From Natronorubrum daqingense (lineage in GTDB: Archaea > Halobacteriota > Halobacteria > Halobacteriales > Natrialbaceae): a stretch of DNA of 64,000 nt. The position numbers and the translations under genes were made by a program. Each line of letters begins with the position of its first letter. Position 1 is the first letter of the stretch. Below, one piece after another: positions 35,290 to 44,568 of the stretch. Location: assembly GCF_001971705.1 (NCBI RefSeq), contig NZ_CP019327.1, positions 1,736,001 through 1,800,000 on the forward strand. Reading direction: 5' to 3'. The notes beneath the pieces were generated by a model. It had not been told where the DNA came from, did no database searches, and was given only the letters and a program-made list of their open reading frames with translations.

Positions 35290-35937
35290 TCACGGGCGGT
35301 CTTCGAGCACGCGCTCGACAGCGTGTGCTTCGCCTCGGCGCAGGAGTTCCGAGGCGGTCGAAACGGCACACTCGAGTTCGTCGGCGACGACTTCGATTCC
35401 AGCCTCGCGTGGCACCTCGTAGAAGCCGACGTCCCACGCAGTCTGCAGTGCCGTCCGCTGTCGATCAGAGACCGATGTCCCGCTCACCGTCACGTCGGTG
35501 CTCACCCAGCGAACGTCCAGGCGGATGCCATCCGGAACCGTGCTCACCAGCTGCTCGAGACCCGACGGATGGCCGACCAGCGTCAGTCGAATCGTCCGAT
35601 CCGACCGTATCTCGATCGGTGGGACGACCACGACGGTATCCTGTGAGAGTGACGACAGCAGCGACAACCCGTCCGACCCGAGTTCCCGTCGCAGGTACAG
35701 GAAGAACCCCTCGGTAGCCGGCGTCACATCGTACTCGAGCACCGACTCGAGATTCGACAGGAGCGGTTCGTACGCCGCTGGCTCGCCGTATACGAACGAC
35801 GTGATCGTTTCGACGCCGTCGACGGCCTGTCCCCCGACGACGAGTTCGCGATCGAGCGCGTCCGATTCGCAGATCCCCTCGTGGATCGGCGGAATCGTCT
35901 CCGGCGTGTACTCGAGTTCGACACGCATCGACTTCAT
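35290..35937 (-). CDS. Bat-type helix-turn-helix regulator (HTH-10)
   Basis: This haloarchaeal transcription regulator resembles the bacterio-opsin activator family. The N-terminal ~150 residues are a sensor-like beta-rich region (MRVELEYTPETIPPIHEGI...). The C-terminal HTH-10 domain reads SVSDRQRTALQTAWDVGFYEVPREAGIEVVADELECAVSTASELLRRGEAHAVERVLE. Several in-frame ATGs lie at 35952, 35937 and 35928; the AT-rich AATATT at 35944-35949 speaks against the first. The signal is unknown. It is downstream of the large DUF1508 gene on the same strand but about 180 bp away. Confidence 0.82.
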   Translation of the reverse strand: MKSMRVELEYTPETIPPIHEGICESDALDRELVVGGQAVDGVETITSFVYGEPAAYEPLLSNLESVLEYDVTPATEGFFLYLRRELGSDGLSLLSSLSQDTVVVVPPIEIRSDRTIRLTLVGHPSGLEQLVSTVPDGIRLDVRWVSTDVTVSGTSVSDRQRTALQTAWDVGFYEVPREAGIEVVADELECAVSTASELLRRGEAHAVERVLEDRP

Positions 35938-36119
35938 CGACCGAATATTCACCTGCTGGGTGAAAAGTCCTGACCGCCCTGGAAGACGGATTCGTCGACT
36001 CGGGCCTCGTGACTCGGGGGCAGTGTCGGTCGCTCACAGCACGTTTGACTCTCGGGTGGAAACCACGTCAAAACAGCCGAGACGTTCGAAAACCTCCGTT
36101 GCGAATCGAGCCCGCTCGC

Positions 36120-39011
36120 TCACTCGGTAAAGGTGATCCAGCCCTCTGGCGCGTGCGATTTCACGTCGTTCATTGCTTCGCGGGCGTCCGTTCGGTTCTC
36201 GTAGTGTTGGGTGCTCTCGGCCATCGTCGAGCCGTACTCGTCGACCAGCCGCCAGACCCAGCCGTCGTCCGCCGTGTGCAGTTCGAAGGAGACGCTGTCG
36301 ATCTCGAGGATACTCGCCTCCTCGATCAGCGGGCGGACGTCCTCGAGTGCGCCTCGAGCAGCCTCGCTCGACTCGTGTGTCTCTGCGGCGGTGGCGATCG
36401 TTCGACCGTCCTCGTCGATGAGCCGCCAGCGCCAGCGGTCTTCGTCGTCGGCCACGAGTTCGAACGACGCGACGTCGAAGTCGACGCGACCGGCTTTCGG
36501 TGCGAGTTGTCGAACGTCTTCGACGTTAGAGAGGACCCCGTCTTTTGACGAGGCAGTGTCGACTGCACTCGCGCTCACGTCGCGATCGGTGTCGACGAGT
36601 TCCCACGTCCAGTCCTCGCTGCCGTCCAGACGAATTACCGCGTCTTCGATCGTGAAGATCGGCGCATCGCCAGCATGGGATTTGAGACGGTCAGCAGCGT
36701 CTTTCGCAGCCACCCGAGAGTCGTAGGTGACGGTCGAATCGGCGATTTCTTCGCGGTCACGATCGAGCAGTCGCCAGCTCCAGCCGCCGTTGTCGTACAA
36801 CTGTACGGCGACGTCGCCGACCGCGTGGCGGTGTGCCGATGCGGCCGACTCTCGAACGTCCCCGAGACTGTCGACGAGTTCGTCTCGGGTCGGATGTGCT
36901 TCGCCTCCTTCAGCGACGGTTTCGCCCGTCGGCAAGACGAATCGCCAGTGCCACTCGTCTTCGGCGTACGTCTGAAAGATCGCTCGATCCATCGTTCGAA
37001 TGTCGGACTCGAGGTGCTCGAGCAAGCGATTCATCGCCTGTCGGGCAGCGCCCCGCGTCGGGTGCGTTGCTGGATCCTCGGCGACGAGTTTGCCAGCTTC
37101 GTCGATCAGCCGCCAGCCCCACTCGTCGTCTTCGTTGACGAACAGTTCGAACGCCGCGGTCTCGATCTCCAGTAACTCGGCGTCGGGTGCCTGCTCTTTG
37201 AGCGTCATCATCGCTTCTGCGGCTTCGCCTCGAGAGGTGTGCTCTTGGCCGCTGTCTGCGAGGACGTTGCCGTCTTCGTCGATGAGCCGCCAGCGCCACT
37301 CGCCGGAGTCGGCTTCGTAGACCTGGAACGCCGCGTGTTCGAACTCGATGAGGTCCGCCTCACTGGCCTGCTCGCGAACGCGGCGAATCGCATCGGCCGC
37401 CGTGTTCGCGTTCGGATGCGGTTCGGTACTTCCGGCGACGATCTCGCGGCCGTCCGTCACGAGCCGCCAGTGCCAGTCCGATCCGGTCTCGTCGTCGTAC
37501 TCGAGCGTCGTTCCGCCGTCGGTCTGGGCCGCCGGTTCTTCCTCGAGGGTCGCCGGAAGATCGTCGCCCGGTTCGTCGGGCGCGGTCGTGGACGCTGCGG
37601 GGTAGACCTCGTACTCCGCAGCGTCGATTTCGACCGTCTCGGCCTCGAGGGCCTGTGCGCTGAACTCGTCGGCACTCGATTCGATTGGTGAACGTTCGGT
37701 AATATCGGTCGGGTTTCGGGCGACGACGTGTTCGTTCTCGTCGACGAGTCGCCAGCGCCACGTCGAGCCGGATTCGTACAGTTCGTAGGTCGCTTCGCCG
37801 GCGACGGTGACCGACGCCGAATCGAGTTCGGGCAAGAGCGCTTCGGACGCCGCTTCGGCGTCGCGGCGCGTGTCGAAGCTGTCGGAGGCGTTGGCGACGA
37901 CCTCGTCCGCGTCGTCGACGAATCGCCACGTCCACGTCCCCTCGCTCTCGAGCAGTTCGACGCCGACGTGTTCGATGTCGAGCACGCGTGCGCGGTCGAA
38001 TCGTTCGGCGAACGTCTGGGCGGCCTCCTCGGCGCGTTCCTGGGATTCGTAGCGATCCTCGCTCGAGGCCAGTGGCGTCCGGTCGTCGTCGACGAGTTGC
38101 CAGACCCACTGATCTCGATCTTCGGCGTACGTGAACGCGGCTCCCTCGATTTCGATGACGTCGGCATCCGGGCCACGGTCTTTGAGGAAACTGACGGAGT
38201 TTTCGGCGCCATCACGCTCGTCGAACTCGCCGGTGCTCGAGCCGACGACGCTCCCGTCGTCGCGTGCGAGCGTCCACTGCCAGTTACCCTCGCGATCCTC
38301 GAACAGTCGAAACGCGGACGTCGTGAGTTCCATCAGTCCCGCGGAGCTAATCTGGGACTGGACGCGTTCGATGCTCTCCGTCGCGTCTGGCCGCGTCACC
38401 GCACTCTCGTCGCTCGTCGCGAGCGCCTCGAGGTGAAGGACGTTCCACTGCCAGTCGCCGTTTTCGTCGCGGAAGACGGCGAACTGTGCACCTTCCATCG
38501 CATCACCGGTCAGAATCTCCGGGTCGTCGGTCTCTTTTTCGTCGACGAACATCCCCCTCCGCCCCGTGAGGATCGGAACGAGCGCGGTGACGCCTGCGAT
38601 CAAACCGACACCGGCCGTATAAACGGAAATAACCTGGACGCTGTAGTCCGTTCCGAGTTCCCGCCAATTGTTGGGATACGCCCAACCGAAAAAGACGACG
38701 CCAGCCAACGCGACCAGTAGCCCGATAGCACTCACGTAAATCCCGATTCGCCTGACCGGCAACATGAGGACGATGCCGAACAGACAAAACGCCAGTCCGG
38801 TCGCCGCCGTGACTCCCGACGCACGAATGAGCGTGTAGGAATCACCAGCCCCACCGTAGCTGATGATGAACGCCACGAGCCCCGCACCACCGAGTACGTA
38901 GCCGAAAATGAACAGCCAGTACCCGTACACGTCAGTACTCGAGTCGGGTTCGCCAACGTAGTGTTCGTACAGCCGAAACAGCTTTTGATTGACCCCACTT
39001 GTCGATGACAT
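36120..39011 (-). CDS. membrane protein with 13 DUF1508-like repeats
   Basis: This 963-aa protein has an N-terminal membrane part (~30-165, four to five hydrophobic segments such as LFIFGYVLGGAGLVAFIISY and VQVISVYTAGVGLIAGVTAL), then a long soluble region made of repeats of the DUF1508/YegP/HVO_2922 type. Each unit has a Glu/Asp-rich strand, Phe-x-Leu/Val-Tyr/Phe, W-x-W-R-L-x-D and a helix. I count 13 W-x-W cores from residue ~186 to ~920, about 56-59 residues apart, with one wider spacing (~95) that holds a Pro/Glu/Thr linker. The function is unknown. Neighbours (HTH regulator, pantoate kinase) give no clear role. No pathway assignment is possible. Confidence 0.85.
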   Translation of the reverse strand: MSSTSGVNQKLFRLYEHYVGEPDSSTDVYGYWLFIFGYVLGGAGLVAFIISYGGAGDSYTLIRASGVTAATGLAFCLFGIVLMLPVRRIGIYVSAIGLLVALAGVVFFGWAYPNNWRELGTDYSVQVISVYTAGVGLIAGVTALVPILTGRRGMFVDEKETDDPEILTGDAMEGAQFAVFRDENGDWQWNVLHLEALATSDESAVTRPDATESIERVQSQISSAGLMELTTSAFRLFEDREGNWQWTLARDDGSVVGSSTGEFDERDGAENSVSFLKDRGPDADVIEIEGAAFTYAEDRDQWVWQLVDDDRTPLASSEDRYESQERAEEAAQTFAERFDRARVLDIEHVGVELLESEGTWTWRFVDDADEVVANASDSFDTRRDAEAASEALLPELDSASVTVAGEATYELYESGSTWRWRLVDENEHVVARNPTDITERSPIESSADEFSAQALEAETVEIDAAEYEVYPAASTTAPDEPGDDLPATLEEEPAAQTDGGTTLEYDDETGSDWHWRLVTDGREIVAGSTEPHPNANTAADAIRRVREQASEADLIEFEHAAFQVYEADSGEWRWRLIDEDGNVLADSGQEHTSRGEAAEAMMTLKEQAPDAELLEIETAAFELFVNEDDEWGWRLIDEAGKLVAEDPATHPTRGAARQAMNRLLEHLESDIRTMDRAIFQTYAEDEWHWRFVLPTGETVAEGGEAHPTRDELVDSLGDVRESAASAHRHAVGDVAVQLYDNGGWSWRLLDRDREEIADSTVTYDSRVAAKDAADRLKSHAGDAPIFTIEDAVIRLDGSEDWTWELVDTDRDVSASAVDTASSKDGVLSNVEDVRQLAPKAGRVDFDVASFELVADDEDRWRWRLIDEDGRTIATAAETHESSEAARGALEDVRPLIEEASILEIDSVSFELHTADDGWVWRLVDEYGSTMAESTQHYENRTDAREAMNDVKSHAPEGWITFTE
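36240..38470. repeat. 13-unit DUF1508-like coding repeat (about 58 codons each)
   Basis: The W-x-W codons occur near 38452, 38278, 38104, 37928, 37753, 37469, 37292, 37115, 36947, 36776, 36607, 36429 and 36254. Intervals are 168-178 nt except one of about 284 nt between the fifth and sixth. The near-constant step indicates amplification of one ancestral unit, since diverged: neighbouring units agree only at the core residues. Confidence 0.8.
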
Positions 39012-39303
39012 TTACAAACTTGAACTGATAAGTGAAACCCACCATAATAAAGCTCTGGCCAATTCCAATAATACTGACATAAATTATGTCGATTCAATCA
39101 GCCATTGAGAGTATCCATTCGATCGAGAAACAGGCCGTTCTGAGACGTCTACCGCCCGACTGAAGAGAATTAGGTGGCTGAAAGCGGAAAAACAGGCAGG
39201 AATACACAATTATCGAACTCGTCGACACTCATGAGAGGGTCGGGTTACAATCAGTTAGTGTGAATAACCAGAGCTGTGGTGGTTCCCGATCTCGGCTGCC
39301 AGT
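39012..39303. other. intergenic spacer between pantoate kinase and the DUF1508 gene
   Basis: The 292-bp spacer is AT-rich in its first half. It holds the probable promoter of the repeat protein (minus-strand CTTTATTATGG near 39043-39053). No other gene is supported. Confidence 0.5.
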
Positions 39304-40137
39304 TTACTTGAGGAATGCGCCCGCAGGATGCGTCGCACAGACGTTCGGTTCGTAGCCCGCATCGGAGAGGCCAGTCCCGAGCGCGAAGACGGATTCGCCG
39401 AGCATCGCCATCGACGCCTGTCCATCGGCGTCGGTGACGTCACCAATCACGCCAGCGACCGTCTCGGTGAGCAACTCCGCCTCGCGCGCGAACGATCTCG
39501 AGGCGTACATGAACGACAGGAGCGTCGGCTCCTCGACGACGTTCGAGAGGGCCTGTTTGCCAGCGGCCGAAAGCTGGTCGGTGTCCGCCGAGAGCACCTC
39601 AGCCGTCGAGAGTTCCCCAAACGTGACGTACTCGACGCGCGCTCGCGATGGAATGGCATCCAGTTTGTTGACGAGCGGCCCCCCCGGCTCTAACCGAATC
39701 GGAATGCCACCGTGGGCCTGCGCGACGACATCGCCCAGGCCAGTCTCCGCCTGTACTTCCGCGCCGTGTGCGATCGTTACCAGTTCGTTTCGAGATAACT
39801 GTCGGTCGAAGACGTGGTTCGCAGCTAGGACCGTCCCGAGTGCCAGTGCGCCCGAGACACCAAAGCCTGAGCCGAGTGGAATCTCCGAGTCCGCTTCGAC
39901 GCGAGCCGTAACCTCGAGCGTCTCGAGAACGGTTTCGACGGGCTCGACCGTGATCGTCTCACCGTCGAGAACGACCGTCGACGTGTCGTCAGCTGCGGGT
40001 TCGACGGTCACCTCGACGCCGTCGGTGAGTGTCAATCCGGCTCCTCTCGAGCCCGCAGTCGTTGGATCCGACGCCGGATGAGCGCTGAAAAAGCCCGTTA
40101 TGTGCCCCGGGACGAACGCCGTTGCCTCGTCACGCAT
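39304..40137 (-). CDS. pantoate kinase (GHMP kinase superfamily)
   Basis: This archaeal enzyme phosphorylates pantoate, the step before phosphopantothenate synthetase in CoA synthesis. The protein (277 aa) starts TAFVPGHITGFFSAH and contains the GHMP ATP motif PLGSGFGVSGALALG. Other conserved segments are AETGLGDVVAQAHGGI, RLEPGGP and a C-terminal region NVCATHPAGAF. Its usual partner enzyme lies at 33647-34423 on the same strand. It is divergent from the hydrolase array. Confidence 0.92.
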   Translation of the reverse strand: MRDEATAFVPGHITGFFSAHPASDPTTAGSRGAGLTLTDGVEVTVEPAADDTSTVVLDGETITVEPVETVLETLEVTARVEADSEIPLGSGFGVSGALALGTVLAANHVFDRQLSRNELVTIAHGAEVQAETGLGDVVAQAHGGIPIRLEPGGPLVNKLDAIPSRARVEYVTFGELSTAEVLSADTDQLSAAGKQALSNVVEEPTLLSFMYASRSFAREAELLTETVAGVIGDVTDADGQASMAMLGESVFALGTGLSDAGYEPNVCATHPAGAFLK

Positions 40138-40359
40138 TGGCGGGTCTTGCGACTCAGGTAATTTAACAGTACAGGTTCGTCTCGGAGTGCGACTCGCTGG
40201 CGTCGAACGGTGAACTGTCGTAACCGCTCGCTGACGCGAGTGTCGATTCTGAACTTCCCAAACGGAGACCGAGACGAAATTCGAGACACTGATTAGTTAA
40301 ATACATTCAATTGTGAGGGAATATAATGATGCGGATAGCGTTGGAGAACTCAGTTGGCG

Positions 40360-41235
40360 ATGTCAGAGAAAGATACACCACACGGACGATCGACGAACGA
40401 ATCGACGGCGACGAACCGACGGACGATGCTCAGAGGAACCGGCGCGGCAATCGTTGGAATGACTGGAGTAGCAGCGTCCTCGAGTACGGCGAGTGCCGTT
40501 TCGACGACCGAAATCGAGGTGCTCGACGTCGGTGGGAGCGTCTTCGGCAGCGGCTCGACGCCGTCGATTCCCGTCGGCGAGGAAGTCTTCATCTTCGCCC
40601 ACGGCTGGTTCGGCGACACGACGGTCGCGAGCCAGGCCTCCGACGTTGCAACCTCGATGGCGGATGTCGGCTACGAAGCCGACGAGTACGTCGCCATCGA
40701 GTGGGACGCCACCACGATCAACTTCATCGGCGCGGAGAACGAAACCGAAGACGTCGGCGAGACGGTCGCCGAAATGCTCGAGGAGTTCTACGACGACGGT
40801 GGCGGTGACGTGCGCTTGGTTGGTCACTCGTTGGGCGGCCGCGTCGTCCTCGAGACGGTCAACCACATCGACGACAGCTACGAAGTCGAGACGGTCGCAC
40901 CGTTGGGTGCGGCCGCTGACGGAGAGACGGTCTGTGGTGGTGGACTCGGCTCCGGCGAGTGGTACGACGGGATCGCTGATAACGCCGCTGATGTCAGGAA
41001 CTATCACTCCGAGGACGACTCGACGGTCGGCGCAGCCTACGGCGGCATCGGCGGCGCTGCACTCGGAACTGACGGGTCGGGCTGTCCAGACGATACAGCG
41101 GATACGTACACGGACGTCGACGTGACCGACAGCGTCGGCAGCCACATGGCCTTCTTGGGTGACGACGAAGTCGGGTCCGACCTCGCCGAGGCTGCCGGCG
41201 TGGATGTCGACGACAACGGCGGCATCTTCGACTGA
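40360..41235 (+). CDS. Tat-exported alpha/beta hydrolase, copy 1
   Basis: This secreted lipase- or esterase-like enzyme (291 aa) has a Tat signal: NRRTMLRGTGAAIVGMTGVA, then an Ala/Ser stretch. The mature domain starts STTEIEVLDVGGSV and carries FIFAHGWFGDTT (oxyanion region), the nucleophile elbow GHSLGGR and a conserved His in SVGSHMAF as a candidate catalytic His. No lipobox is seen, so it is probably released. It is the first of three tandem paralogues; copy 2 is nearly identical in the mature part. The ATG at 40360 fits a TATA box at ~40320-40327. Substrate unknown. Confidence 0.85.
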   Translation: MSEKDTPHGRSTNESTATNRRTMLRGTGAAIVGMTGVAASSSTASAVSTTEIEVLDVGGSVFGSGSTPSIPVGEEVFIFAHGWFGDTTVASQASDVATSMADVGYEADEYVAIEWDATTINFIGAENETEDVGETVAEMLEEFYDDGGGDVRLVGHSLGGRVVLETVNHIDDSYEVETVAPLGAAADGETVCGGGLGSGEWYDGIADNAADVRNYHSEDDSTVGAAYGGIGGAALGTDGSGCPDDTADTYTDVDVTDSVGSHMAFLGDDEVGSDLAEAAGVDVDDNGGIFD

Positions 41236-41580
41236 GTCAGCACAGGCTCATCCCAACCGGTTACAACCTGCGTTCGTACCGGTCCACGTCAGTGGCCCCG
41301 ATGCGTCACCGTACGCTTTTTGTCGACCTGTCGTGCACCGTCGGTAGCAGACCGACGGGACTGGCGATCAATATCGGCCATGTCGACTCGAGTCGCTCGA
41401 GTGAGAGCATATCATAGAACAGAGGCAATCACCAACACGTCCCGTTTGAGATACTTACCCGACGAGTTCACAGCGTTATTCATTCCGCATCGGAAAAGAT
41501 ACCGTGTACGTTTGCTATAAATACACCACTATATGAGTGATAATAACTAACGCTGACACGCCCCTTCGCTCTATCGTCGC
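41236..41580. other. spacer between hydrolase copies 1 and 2
   Basis: No gene is supported. It contains the copy-2 TATA box (CTATAAATAC, 41515-41524) and an AT-rich stretch to the start codon. It shows no obvious similarity to the copy 2-3 spacer, so the flanks were not duplicated or have diverged. Confidence 0.55.
41515..41524 (+). promoter_or_regulatory. TATA box of hydrolase copy 2
   Basis: CTATAAATAC gives an expected start near 41545 and a leader of about 35 nt before the ATG at 41581. Confidence 0.5.
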
Positions 41581-42465
41581 ATGACAAATAATGACTCACG
41601 GCACGAATCAGTGGATGACACACGAACGACAGATCGACGAACGATGCTCAAAGCGAGTGGAACGGCACTCGCAGCCGGAGTTGGACTCTCCGCGTCGTCA
41701 GGGTCGGCAGCCGCTGTTTCGACGTTCGACATCGAGGTGCTCGACGTCGGGGGGAGCGTCTTCGGCAGCGGCTCGACACCCTCGATTCCCGTCGGCGAGG
41801 AAGTCTTCATCTTCGCCCACGGCTGGTTCGGCGACACGACCGTCGCGAGCCAGGCGGCAGACGTCGCGTCCTCCATGGAAGACGTCGGCTACGAAGCCGA
41901 CGAGTACGTCGCCATCGAGTGGGACGCCACTACGATCAACTTCATCGGCGCGGAGAACGAAACCGAAGACGTCGGCGAGACGGTCGCCGAAATGCTCGAG
42001 GAGTTCTACGACGACGGCGGCGGTGACGTGCGCCTCGTCGGTCACTCTCTCGGCGGCCGCGTCGTCCTCGAGACGGTCAATCACATTGACGACGGGTACG
42101 AAGTCGAAACCGTCGCCCCACTCGGGGCAGCAGCGGACGGTGACATGGTCTGTGAAGGCGAAGGTGGGCTGTTCGGTGACAACTGGTACGACGGCATCGC
42201 GGACAACGCTGCGGACGTGCGGAACTATCACTCCGAAGACGACTCGACGGTCGGCGCAGCCTACGGCGGCATCGGCGGCGCTGCACTCGGAACTGACGGG
42301 TCGGGCTGTCCGGACGACACGGCAGAAACCTACACGGACGTCGACGTGACCGACAGCGTCGGCAGCCACATGGGCTTCCTCGGAGACGAGGCGGTCGGTG
42401 CTGACCTCGCCGAGGCCGCCGGTGTGGACGTCGACGACGATGACGGTGGCTGGGGCTGGCTCTAA
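41581..42465 (+). CDS. Tat-exported alpha/beta hydrolase, copy 2
   Basis: This 294-aa paralogue of copy 1 has its own Tat signal (TDRRTMLKASGTALAAGVG). The mature domain is almost identical to copy 1: the same FIFAHGWFGDTT, GHSLGGR and SVGSHMGF motifs and an unbroken run of identity from EADEYVAIEWDATT through GHSLGG. Long DNA stretches are also the same; for example about 70 bp around 42239-42309 match 41022-41092 exactly. Differences cluster in the signal peptide, one loop (VCEGEGGLFGDNWYDG) and the C terminus (DDDDGGWGWL). Substrate unknown. Confidence 0.86.
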   Translation: MTNNDSRHESVDDTRTTDRRTMLKASGTALAAGVGLSASSGSAAAVSTFDIEVLDVGGSVFGSGSTPSIPVGEEVFIFAHGWFGDTTVASQAADVASSMEDVGYEADEYVAIEWDATTINFIGAENETEDVGETVAEMLEEFYDDGGGDVRLVGHSLGGRVVLETVNHIDDGYEVETVAPLGAAADGDMVCEGEGGLFGDNWYDGIADNAADVRNYHSEDDSTVGAAYGGIGGAALGTDGSGCPDDTAETYTDVDVTDSVGSHMGFLGDEAVGADLAEAAGVDVDDDDGGWGWL

Positions 42466-42809
42466 CGAACGAGACGCTCCTGCTCTCGAATACTATCGTT
42501 TCTACCGATTCTCGAGCGATTTTCACCGACGAGCATTCGGTCGGTCGGAAAACGGGTCATCGCCCCGAGTCTGTTCGTCGCCAGCGAAGCCAGTTCCTCG
42601 ACAGCGACTCTCTCCAAGAGGCGTCGTACTTGGCGACCGACTCGAGTTCGACCCCCACAAGCGATGGCCCCGCCTCTTCCGCGAACTGTCTCGAAGCCCA
42701 ATAGCGCAATTAGCCCGATATCGGATAAGATGTTTTTGAGCCGTATATAAATGATCGCGTTAGTGAGGAGAAATGAATATCGCTACATCACGAGACGAAC
42801 GATTGAAGC
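42466..42809. other. spacer between hydrolase copies 2 and 3
   Basis: No gene is supported. The main element is the copy-3 TATA box (GTATATAAATG, 42743-42753), with an AT-rich leader region to the start codon at 42810. Confidence 0.55.
42743..42753 (+). promoter_or_regulatory. TATA box of hydrolase copy 3
   Basis: GTATATAAATG predicts transcription from about 42775, giving a leader of about 35 nt before the ATG at 42810, similar to copy 2. Confidence 0.5.
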
Positions 42810-43703
42810 ATGGTAGATAACAACAAGCAGAAAGTAGACGACGAATCGTTCAGCCCTGATCGCCGCGCAATGCTCAAAGGAACCGGCGTCGCGCTCGCTG
42901 GGACAACAGGACTCGCCGCCTCGACGGGCTCAGCATCCGCCGTGTCCTCGTTCGATATTGACGTCATCGAGGTCAGCGACAGCCTCTTTTCGCCGGCCGA
43001 CCCCGACCCGTTTCCAGTCGAAGACGAACTCTTCGTCTTCATCCACGGCTGGTTCGGCGACTCCACCGTCGCGAGTCAAGCGGCGGACGTCGCAGAATCA
43101 CTCGAGGACGGCGGCTACGAACCGGACGAGTACGTCGGCATCGAGTGGGACGCCACCACGATCAACTTCATCGGCGCGACCGCGGAAACCGAAGCGGTCG
43201 GCGAAACCGTCGCCGAACTGGCACAGAACTTCTACGACGACGGCGGTGGGAGTATCCGTCTCGTCGGGCACTCACTGGGTGGACGCGCGGTCCTCGAGAC
43301 GATCAACGCCCTCGAGGATGGCTACGAAATCGAGACGGTGGCACCACTCGGTGCCGCTGCAGACGGCGACGAGGTCTGTGACGTGAGTGGCGTCTTCAGC
43401 GACAGTTGGTACGACGGCATCGCGAACAACGCCGGCGAGGTTCGAAACTACCACTCCGAAAACGACTCGACGGTCGGTGCTGCCTACGGTGGCCTGACCG
43501 GGAACGCGCTGGGGGCAGAGGGCTCCGACTGCGACGACGTCGCCGACACGTACGCGGACATCGACGTGACCGACAGCGTCAGCAACCACTTCTCGTTCCT
43601 CGGTGACAGCGTAGTTGGCGAAGACCTCGCCGCCGCAATCGTCGACGGCGAGGGTGCAGACCACGGTGAAGCGCCGGGCAACGGCGGTGGCTGGTGGGGA
43701 TAG
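42810..43703 (+). CDS. Tat-exported alpha/beta hydrolase, copy 3
   Basis: This 297-aa third paralogue carries the Tat signal PDRRAMLKGTGVALAGTTG. It keeps FIHGWFGDST, GHSLGGR and the His in SVSNHFSF but has diverged clearly from copies 1 and 2, and the C terminus is a Gly-rich tail (HGEAPGNGGGWWG). It looks like the older member of the array. Having three exported copies suggests gene dosage for an extracellular substrate, which is inference. Confidence 0.85.
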   Translation: MVDNNKQKVDDESFSPDRRAMLKGTGVALAGTTGLAASTGSASAVSSFDIDVIEVSDSLFSPADPDPFPVEDELFVFIHGWFGDSTVASQAADVAESLEDGGYEPDEYVGIEWDATTINFIGATAETEAVGETVAELAQNFYDDGGGSIRLVGHSLGGRAVLETINALEDGYEIETVAPLGAAADGDEVCDVSGVFSDSWYDGIANNAGEVRNYHSENDSTVGAAYGGLTGNALGAEGSDCDDVADTYADIDVTDSVSNHFSFLGDSVVGEDLAAAIVDGEGADHGEAPGNGGGWWG

Positions 43704-43926
43704 CTCCCATCACTCGAGTCACGATCCATCTTCTGTCACCGCAGTTTTGCAACCCAGATAGGCGCTCACAGTCGTTCTCGTCATGTTTTCGTTGTCGCCA
43801 CGCCTCCTCGAGCACGCTCGTGGCAGGCGAAAATCCCGATGTGGGAACTTTACGAAAAAGATTCAGAATCGTTTTCCGGATGATCCTCCTCAATCAGAGA
43901 ATTTGCATCTCGCGTGAAAGTGCCAA

Positions 43927-44568
43927 TTATCGTGGCACAAATTCACCAGTAGCGGCACCATCTGGATGGTCTTCGGTCGAGATTTCGACGGTGAGCTCGC
44001 CACTTCTGAGAGCTTCGATTTCTTCATCAGTGAGTTCATACGATCCCGCAAACTGACCACTTCCCTCGTCATCTTCGATATCAGCAATCAACTCGTACGT
44101 AGAGGAGTTGTCTCCGTTGGTGTAGATAGTAATCGCCGGCGCAAGCACGTTCTCCATTTGATTTTCCAGTCGGCTACGCAGACCACTGAAATCCCCTCCG
44201 ACAGTAAGTTCACCATCGGTAAGGGATCCAGTAGCGTGGCCGAGAACAGTCGTGGCGCCGGTAAGGTCTGCGTCAAACAATTGCACGTCTTGGTCCGTGG
44301 GTGTAAGCTGGTCACGTACTTCACCGTCTTCGAACTCTTCGGTGTGGACATCCTGGTAGAACTCTTCGTTGTATAGGGTGATTATTTGGCTCTCAGTTAC
44401 CGTGAACGAGCCGGCGTATCGTGAGCTTATTTCACCGAACTCGTCTCGAGTGGCTCGCATCGAGTAGGCGTCGTCGGTCTCAGTAATCACCCACACCGAT
44501 CCCCGCAACCGCCGCATATTCCCCGTCGGCGACCGACTGTTGAATCGGTATGCCTTCCGAGATGACAT
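43927..44568 (-). pseudogene. CHRD-domain protein lacking its N-terminal part
   Basis: The frame encodes two CHRD-like units: the end of a first one (SFTVTESQIITLYNEEFYQD then VHTEEFEDGEVRDQL) and a complete second one (LTGATTVLGHATGSLTDGELTVGG ... LTDEEIEALRSGELTVEIST then DHPDGAATGEFVPR). CHRD proteins are normally exported and start with a signal peptide. Here the N-terminal ~45 residues are basic and unlike a signal or CHRD strand, and the frame overlaps the start of the divergent gene at 44550. A 5' truncation, or a shorter intact gene starting inside at ~44511, would explain this. The CHRD match itself is clear. Confidence 0.6.
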
